Source: Cryptomeria japonica (Eukaryota > Streptophyta > Pinopsida > Cupressales > Cupressaceae). Taken from it: a DNA stretch of 64,000 nt. Positions within the stretch are counted from its first letter, which is position 1. Every line of letters begins with the position of its first letter. The translations under genes and the position numbers were made by a program. This document shows positions 57,901 through 64,000 of the stretch, piece by piece. The stretch spans positions 202,501 to 266,500 of the forward strand of contig NW_026728915.1 of the NCBI RefSeq assembly GCF_030272615.1. The letters run 5' to 3'. Below the pieces are notes generated by a model, which searched no databases, was not told where the DNA came from, and saw nothing but the letters and a program-made list of their open reading frames with translations.

Positions 57901-59093
57901 TGTAGCGTCGTAAAATTGTGACACTTGCAATTTCGACTGCATTTGGGTCTTCACAATGGCGACGCAACGTTGAACCTGAATGGAGACCCCAAAACCTGTT
58001 TAAAACATCAAAAACTGCATCTTTCTGCACCTTCGCCTGATCCTCCTTGCACCATACTATCCCGGGAGGTGGGACCATGGCACCCAGCACCCTGGTCCCT
58101 GGCCCTATTTTGGGCCCGGTCTCTTGTTGGGCATCAGGTCTTCAAGTTTGCAATTTGGAAAATAATATTCCTAGGTCAGCCTAAGGTCAAAAAAATCAGT
58201 CTCCTAACCCTAATTGACAAGTATATAAACTACATTTCCCCTCCCAGAAAGGAGAGAAAAAAACATATGTGTGCAAGAGGCGGAAGCGATATTCAAACAT
58301 TCAAACATTCAAGCATTCAAGCATCCCTTCAAGCAATTGAGCATTCTAAGTCTCCATTCAAGGCTAGGTGTTACATTCAAGACAAGGATTCAACCATTGA
58401 AGAGGAGATCACCTACAACATACAACATACAACATCATTACACCTTCGCATGTAAGAATACAAACATTCTTACAACAAGGTATCAGTACTTGATTACATT
58501 ACAAACATTTACATTTACAGCATTCTCATTTCTTGGTTAATTCCAAAAATCGAGGTTTGACCTAAAGGCAAACCCCTAATCCCTAACCCCCCAATCATCC
58601 TCTCTTTTCTGTGTGTAGGTTGTAGGTACGTAGCTGTAATTGAAGATCTGGAATCCTTGTGTAGAGACGAATAGATCCCCCTTCATTTCGCGGATTTTTC
58701 AGAGAACCGTGTGCACTCTGGGCACCATCATCCCATCAAATTTCGCTCAAACTTGTAGGACAGCATCATCTCGACATTTTACTACTAATTTCAGGTCCGT
58801 AGCTTCATCCCATGTCCCTATCTCCATCTACAAGAGAATCTTTCTTACTGTTACATACACTCCTAGTTCAATCCTTCTATCTACATTCTTTACAAAAGAG
58901 GGTATCCTTGATGTCTCAACCCTTGAAACTCATTTAGAATTCAATCTTGCATTGTGTGGGATTGGATCTTGTGAGTTTCAACCCCTCTTTTGAATGTGAA
59001 GTCTCTCCTAAGTGAAAACCGTCAATCCTAGTGACCTCCTTTCTCTCTCCTTGGAGTGGGGGGAACACCTAGGATTCGATTTTCCACTTTACA
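57901..59093 (+). repeat. 5' LTR of the Tat-lineage element
   Basis: Starts TGTAGCGTCGTAAAATTGTG just where psaA homology ends. The end is set at ACA (59,093) before a PBS-like TTTTGGTGAACCC; without the 3' LTR in view this is an estimate. A TATATAAAC box lies at about 58,222. ACATTCAAACATTCAAGC short repeats occur at 58,296-58,325. Confidence 0.7.
58219..58230 (+). promoter_or_regulatory. TATA box candidate in the Tat LTR
   Basis: GTATATAAACTA, about 320 bp into the LTR, followed by a pyrimidine-rich stretch. A plausible U3 promoter. Confidence 0.5.
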
Positions 59094-60461
59094 TTTTGGT
59101 GAACCCAATGTGAACATCCTAATTCTGATTATTCATGGTTAGATCTGAAAAAAAAATTTGCTTCCTTAATTACATTTCCATGTTTGATCTTTTGCAAAAT
59201 TTAGAGGTTAATTGCATAAAAACCCTAAATTTTCCTTTTAGTAATTGAGCTTGTGAAATGTTTAATTGTGAATGCTTGTTTCAGATCTACCCTTCTATTG
59301 CAAATTGTCAAATCATATTTGTAAAATTAAGTGGTTAAGTGTCAAAACCCTAATTTTTAAAACCCTCTTGATTCAACCTTTGACCAATGATTTCACTGAT
59401 CAAAACACCTCCAAATCTGCTATAACTTTGGATTCCGCAACAAAATCATAATATCTCTCATCCCTGAAAATTTTGAAAAAAGTTGCGAGGACCGTGTGCA
59501 CCCCGAGCGCCATCCTCCCTGACATTTTTTCTGAAATTTTGGGAGCTAGATCTTACTGTATTGTTCTGCTAGAATCCAGAATCTTGGCTGATTTCATCAA
59601 TTCTAACACTTTCAAAATTAAAGTCAAAGTTGGTCTAGTGATTGCTTGGATTAAGGCTTATAATCATTCAAAAATTGTTGAAATTGAAATTTTGTGTTAA
59701 AATTGTATTTCTTACTGTCCTAAATCTGAAAAGTGTGTTGGCATTCATTCGAAATTTCAATGCTTTATTCAAATTCTTGCAGTTTGTGACTTTTGAAATT
59801 AAGTGTTTAATTGCAACAACCTTGATTTCCGCTTTCAAAATTGAATTTTGCATGAAATTGAGTCAACTTTTAAATTTCAAATCTTGCATTGCTTTTAGTA
59901 TTCCCTCTAAAATCATAAAATTCAAAATTTCAGTTTCCCTCCCTTTTTTTTCAAAATTCAAATTTTGCATTTTTCAACAATCTTGGCAGGGTTCAATTTT
60001 GAGATTGCAACTTTAATTTGGCCTATGTACAGATTGTAAAATCACTCAATTTTTTTAGATTAGTTTTAAAATCATCATAACTTTCATCCCTGAAAAATTT
60101 CAAAAAAAGTTGCGAGGACCGTGTGCACTCCGTTCGCCACGGTCCCCGACATTTTTTTTGAAACTTTAGGAGATTGTCATGATTGCATTTAACAGCTTAA
60201 ATCTAGGAGATTGGCTGATTTTATTGAAATTTTCTACCTCTAAATTCGAAAATAAATTCAAAATTCAAGATCTCAATTTTCAAGATAACAATTAAAATTA
60301 AGTGCTACCCCCTTGGCCCTAATTTTCAATTGTGCCTACCTTTCTTGGAAGTTCTGTTTCCCTCTTCTTTCACAAAATTCAAATTGGATTATCATTATCT
60401 CATTATTCAAGTTTTCCAACTTTATTTTCAAAATTCAAAATCTTCTCTCTTTCTCTAGTGC
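59094..60461 (+). other. Tat leader region with PBS-like start
   Basis: Begins TTTTGGTGAACCCAATGTG, a TGG-containing PBS candidate whose tRNA I cannot name. Long non-coding leader, usual for Tat. It contains two diverged copies of a motif with GTTGCGAGGACCGTGTGCAC (59,461-59,530 and 60,084-60,150). Confidence 0.55.
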
Positions 60462-62123
60462 ATGAGTTTTACAACAATAAGCCCTACTTACACTATTCCC
60501 ATTAGACGAAGCCTTAGAATTAAGTCTTTCCAAGGTTTAATTACCGAGGAGATGGAACCTAATTTGAATGGCATTTTTAACAAGGACATGGGTAATTCCT
60601 CTAATCCTCTTAATGATGAAGAAGCTCTCTATGAGGTTTCTGTAGAACAACTTTCAAAATTGGATAACCAATTTGATGATTTTCAGCAATGGATGTCTCA
60701 AGAATACCCCGATAGTCAAGCTCTTTCATTAATTAAGGGTCTAAAATGTATGGTTCAAAGTGATAAGAATGGAATTGATATTTTGCATAGTATTGTACAC
60801 ATCGTGGATTTGAATGTGATGCCTATGAAGAGTTGTGCCGAAACTTTAGGTTATACACAACCTCCTACTCAAGTCAATCATTCTACCCCTTTGACAACTT
60901 CTATTGCTAGTATACCTATTTTTAAATCAAACATAATGACTACTTAAATACAAAACATTCCACCTATGATCACCAGTCATGGGGGCAACCCTTCTTCTTC
61001 AATCAACCCTCTTCCTTCATTCAATCTGACTTCTTCATTCATTCCTTCAATGAGTGTCCCTATTACATCTCCACAAATGAACATGACGCAAGGGGGCAAT
61101 TCATTTAACCATTCCATTCCTCCTTGTAGTGCTCCTTTTTTCCAATCATCTCCTATGACTAACTATCATAGTGTCCCGCCACCTTACTCTCAATCAATAC
61201 CTTCTTTCAATAACATAATACCTTCATCACAATCTAACATGTCTAATATGAACTCTTCGACTGAAGCGACCATTAACAATCTTGCACAAACTATCTCTTC
61301 TTTACAGCAACAAATTGCCTCTATGAATCAATCTAAGTTTAGTGTGCCCACATTTGATGTTGCAAGCCCACTTTCTCTTAACATTGTTCGAGCTATCCCC
61401 CCTAAGCATGTTGAAGTCCCGCAGTTGGAGCTTTATAATGGTAAAGGTGATCCTCTAACACATGTTAAGACCTTTCAAACAATATGTACCAATTTTGCTC
61501 ATGACCAAAGGTTGCTTGCAAAACTGTTTACTAGAAAATTAAGAGATAAGGTTCCACAATGGTATTGCTCGTTGCCTTCCTATTCTATTACTTCTTTCCA
61601 ACAACTTGCAAATGCTTTTATTCAACAATTTCAAAACAATATAAGTCCTAAAGTTACTTTGATTGATTTAATGCATTGTAAACAAGGTGTTAAAGAAAAA
61701 GTGACTGATTTCATTGGTAGATATAAGCATTTGTGTGCTCAAATTTCTTTTCTAGTACCTGACAATGATATTCAAAGAATTTTTATTTCTAATTTACAAA
61801 AAGATATTAGAGAAAAACTTTTGTTTTCTGAGTTTACTTCTTTCCAATAGTTGTGTGCAACTCTTTACAATTATCAACTGACTATGAGTCAAATGGAACA
61901 ATCAAATCCTATGGCTCCGAGTGATAAGGGTGATAGTAGTCAAAAACCATTTGGGAAGTTTAAACCGAATAGAGAGTTCATTAAGTTCAATGAAAACATC
62001 ACCAACAACAATGTGAATGCAGCATCAGGTGTGCCTCCTATTTCTAAGTTTTTCAAGAAAGAAAGAGAGTTTACTCCTTTGAATGAATCATTGCATAGTA
62101 TTATGAATAAGTTATTGGAATGA
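60462..62123 (+). pseudogene. Gag of the Tat-lineage element
   Basis: One frame runs from ATG 60,462 with stops only at 60,945, 61,848 and 62,121. Seen: an N-terminal part with SLRIKSFQGLITEEME; a long S/P/N-rich linker; a coiled-coil-like INNLAQTISSLQQQIASMNQ; then the gag core (VEVPQLELYNGKGDPLTHVK, FTRKLRDKVPQWYCSLPSYS, FQQLANAFIQQFQNN, GVKEKVTDFIGRYKHLCAQI), which builds the particle in the cytoplasm. No frameshift was found, so decay is recent or by point changes only. Confidence 0.82.
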
Positions 62124-62126
62124 AAT

Positions 62127-63419
62127 GTGCTTACCCTCCCTCCTATAAAGCAAATAGATCCTGCAAAGATTAATTCACCCTATTTTGATAACAAATCTTT
62201 TTGTCAATTTCATCGTCAACCTGGGCATGATACTGAAAAATGTTTTGCTTTAAAGGGTAAAATTCAAGATTTGATTGATAATAATACTATCTTTGTTTCA
62301 GGTGTGAATGATAAAGGCAACACATCTGTAGCTCTTCCTAACCAAAATCTTAAGATTTTTACTGATCCATTACCTTCTCATACCTCTAATGTGATTGGGA
62401 CTAATGATTCCTCTTTCTCACCTGATGGTCTTGTGTCTATGACTCCAAATGTGATTAACTTTGTGGAGCAGCAGAAAATCCCTAAAGAACCTTCCATCAC
62501 ATTTGATTCCAGTGAAACTATTAGGGCACCTGATGGTCCTTTATATATAGTTGCAAAAGTCAAGAATACACCTTGCCGTGGAGTGCTTATTGATCCCTCT
62601 TGTATGGTTGATGTCATTACTGAAGAATTTCTTTTTACTTTGCAATTGAATCAAGTGATCTATGACAGAACAAATGTGGTTGTGAAATTATTTGATGCAT
62701 TTTCTTCTCCTGCAATTGGTTCTATTACATTACCTATTGAGGTCCATAACAAATCCCTTGATGTGAGCTTTGCTATTATTCCATCATCCGAACAATTTTG
62801 TGTGAAGCTAGGCTATCCTTGGCTATCTTCCATGAAAGCTATTGCTTCTCCTATTCACAAGTGTTTGAAATTTCCTCATAATGGTGAAGTTGTTACTGTC
62901 AATCATAGTCTCTTTAAACCAGCTGAAAGAACTTCTAGCGTTCCTATTGATTATTTTTGGCCTAAACAATTTCAATCTCTTCCACCACGAAGTGATCATC
63001 TTTTCAAATCTTATCAAAAGTGGAAAAAAGATATGATCCTATCTCTAAGTGAACCTAGAACACCCAAACTTGATATTCCTATCATTCTTGAGAAGGAAGT
63101 TCTTCCTTTGAAAGATAAAACTAATGTCTTTCCTCAAGAAGTTTCCCAACCCATCCCTATGGATGTGACTATGTCTATGACTAATAAACTTTCTAAAGGT
63201 AGACCTATACCTCCTTGTCATGATGGACTTGGTCTCCTTCCTAAACCAAATATTCCTCCTTTATATGGAGTAGTTCCTCCTCCTTCCTCTTATAGAGAGA
63301 AGAGACCTTCCTCTTCTCCTATTTTTCAACCTAAGAGACCACAACCTAAACACCCAAGTGATAAGGATGAGAACATTCCTCCTCCTCAATCTTCTCAACT
63401 TCCTACTAAGACTAGATGA
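62127..63419 (+). pseudogene. Gag zinc finger and protease of the Tat-lineage element
   Basis: Same frame as gag. Starts after the stop at 62,121: a zinc-binding segment FCQFHRQPGHDTEKCFALKG KIQDLI (near 62,202), an acidic/serine-rich linker, then the protease: VKNTPCRGVLIDPSCMVDVI, FAIIPSSEQFCVKLGYPWLS, HKCLKFPHNGEVVTVN. The active site reads I-D-P-S-C where Tat proteases usually show I-D-G-G/A-S, so cleavage activity is doubtful. A proline-rich tail follows and the frame stops at 63,417. Confidence 0.78.
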
Positions 63420-64000
63420 AATCGTTCTGGGTGCAAACACCAATGAAAGCGTCGTCTTAGAGCTCGTGCAGCTGTTTCCCAAACTTTGTAATCCCCAAAA
63501 ACACCTTCAGCTAGTATTATTCCATTTTCTCCTCAGCCGAAAATTGAGCCAAAATCCCCTAAACATAAGATGCATGATGGTTTTGATCCTGTGCAAGTTA
63601 AAGATCCTATTTTTATAAATCTTGATGATGATATAGATGAAAATGTTATTCATGATGAAAATGTTACTCCTCTTTCTTCTAATAGTGAATATGAATATGT
63701 TGATATTAATAACCATTTATCTAACGAATTTTCTAAAGCACTTATCCTAGCTCCTAGACAAGAACAACGCAGCTTGGAACATGAACATAGCCCTTGTTTG
63801 GATCTTGTGATATCTCCATCTGCTGTGTTGGATGTTCCTCCTCTAGCGTGTTTCCTGCCTTCCTGAAATATTGATCAGCAAGATCGGGGGGTGGATGACG
63901 TGTTAGACTAGCTCATTAGCATAGCAGATTCTCTCCTCCTCTCTTGATCTCTTTTGTTACTTCTTCTATGTGTTATTCCCATTCTTCTATTTGTTGTCCT
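63420..64000 (+). pseudogene. Protease-reverse transcriptase linker of the Tat-lineage element
   Basis: The same frame continues past stops at 63,417, 63,444 and 63,489 with KMHDGFDPVQVKDPIFINLD, an acidic D/E-rich stretch and ALILAPRQEQRSLEHEHSPC, then a stop at 63,864. No reverse transcriptase motif is reached before the window ends. Confidence 0.55.

Larger units (their letters stand above)
57901..64000 (+). mobile_element. Tat-lineage Ty3/Gypsy element, 5' part, runs off the window
   Basis: LTR, leader, gag and protease in order, inserted into the psaA relic; ATACT at 57,896-57,900 would be half of the target duplication. The gag zinc finger wording (F-C-x-F-H-R-x-x-G-H-D-T-E-x-C) is that of Tat elements. 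The reverse transcriptase is expected beyond 64,000. The same lineage supplies the decayed pol at 19,681-22,740, but I see no evidence that they are the same family. Confidence 0.85.

Noticed and set aside
59473-60016. Small reading frames in the Tat leader
   Set aside because: No protein similarity; they overlap in different frames and the leader of Tat elements is normally non-coding.
1-64000. CRISPR array, bacterial operon or phage region
   Set aside because: Direct repeats found are satellites, minisatellites or LTRs without spacer structure; all proteins are of plant, plastid or retroelement type.

Overview
This looks like a gene-poor stretch of a land-plant nuclear genome: AT-rich, full of old retroelements, with plastid DNA embedded in it. 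The retroelement mix (LINEs with plant ORF1 and zf-RVT signatures, Tat-lineage Ty3/Gypsy, initiator-tRNA-Met primed LTR elements), the degenerate CCCTAAA-like satellite, the plant gene fragments (SKP1-like, CAT transporter, CHD1/CHR5) and the nuclear plastid insert (NUPT) all point to a seed plant. The retained ndhI fragment and the huge decayed repeats would fit a gymnosperm that keeps ndh genes, but that is inference. Nearly every coding segment is broken. The only near-intact candidate gene is a short SKP1-like ORF at 35,389-35,802 (minus).

Layout. 1-1,023: AT-rich DNA and a possible LINE tail. 1,024-9,577: telomere-like satellite (S1, S2, S3) broken by a 2.35-kb retroposon and by LINE C copy 1. 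9,578-17,664: LINE A (minus), split by a non-coding LTR element with clear LTRs, PBS, PPT and a GGAAA target duplication. 18,145-22,740: a small LTR-internal-LTR remnant fused to a decayed Tat-lineage pol. 22,741-36,595: mostly non-coding, with scattered single-exon-sized pieces of unrelated genes (CAT transporter, CHD1 remodeller, a kinase-like piece, EF-hand protein, two SKP1-like copies) and a LINE ORF1 relic. 36,605-38,927: LINE B. 39,269-39,820: second copy of the retroposon ORF. 40,501-52,620: satellite (S4, S5) around LINE C copy 2, which carries a 5.3-kb gag-protease-only LTR element with an AGATG target duplication. 52,921-53,415: TATG/TATA microsatellite. 53,416-57,900: scrambled NUPT (atpA, rpl2-rps19-rpl22-rps3, psaB, rpl33, ndhI, psaA) with a hairpin repeated at two internal junctions. 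57,901-64,000: 5' LTR, leader, gag and protease of a Tat-lineage element inserted into the psaA fragment. It runs off the window.

The main structural story is a direct duplication. Satellite-LINE C-satellite at about 1,031-9,577 recurs at about 40,708-52,222, and each copy has since gained its own insertions and deletions, so each serves as an empty-site reference for the other. The relative order is: satellite, then LINE C, then duplication, then the private insertions. No cellular pathway is encoded here. The features relate to one another by insertion, duplication and decay, and several elements kept their reading frame while collecting stop codons that single C-to-T or G-to-A changes would explain.
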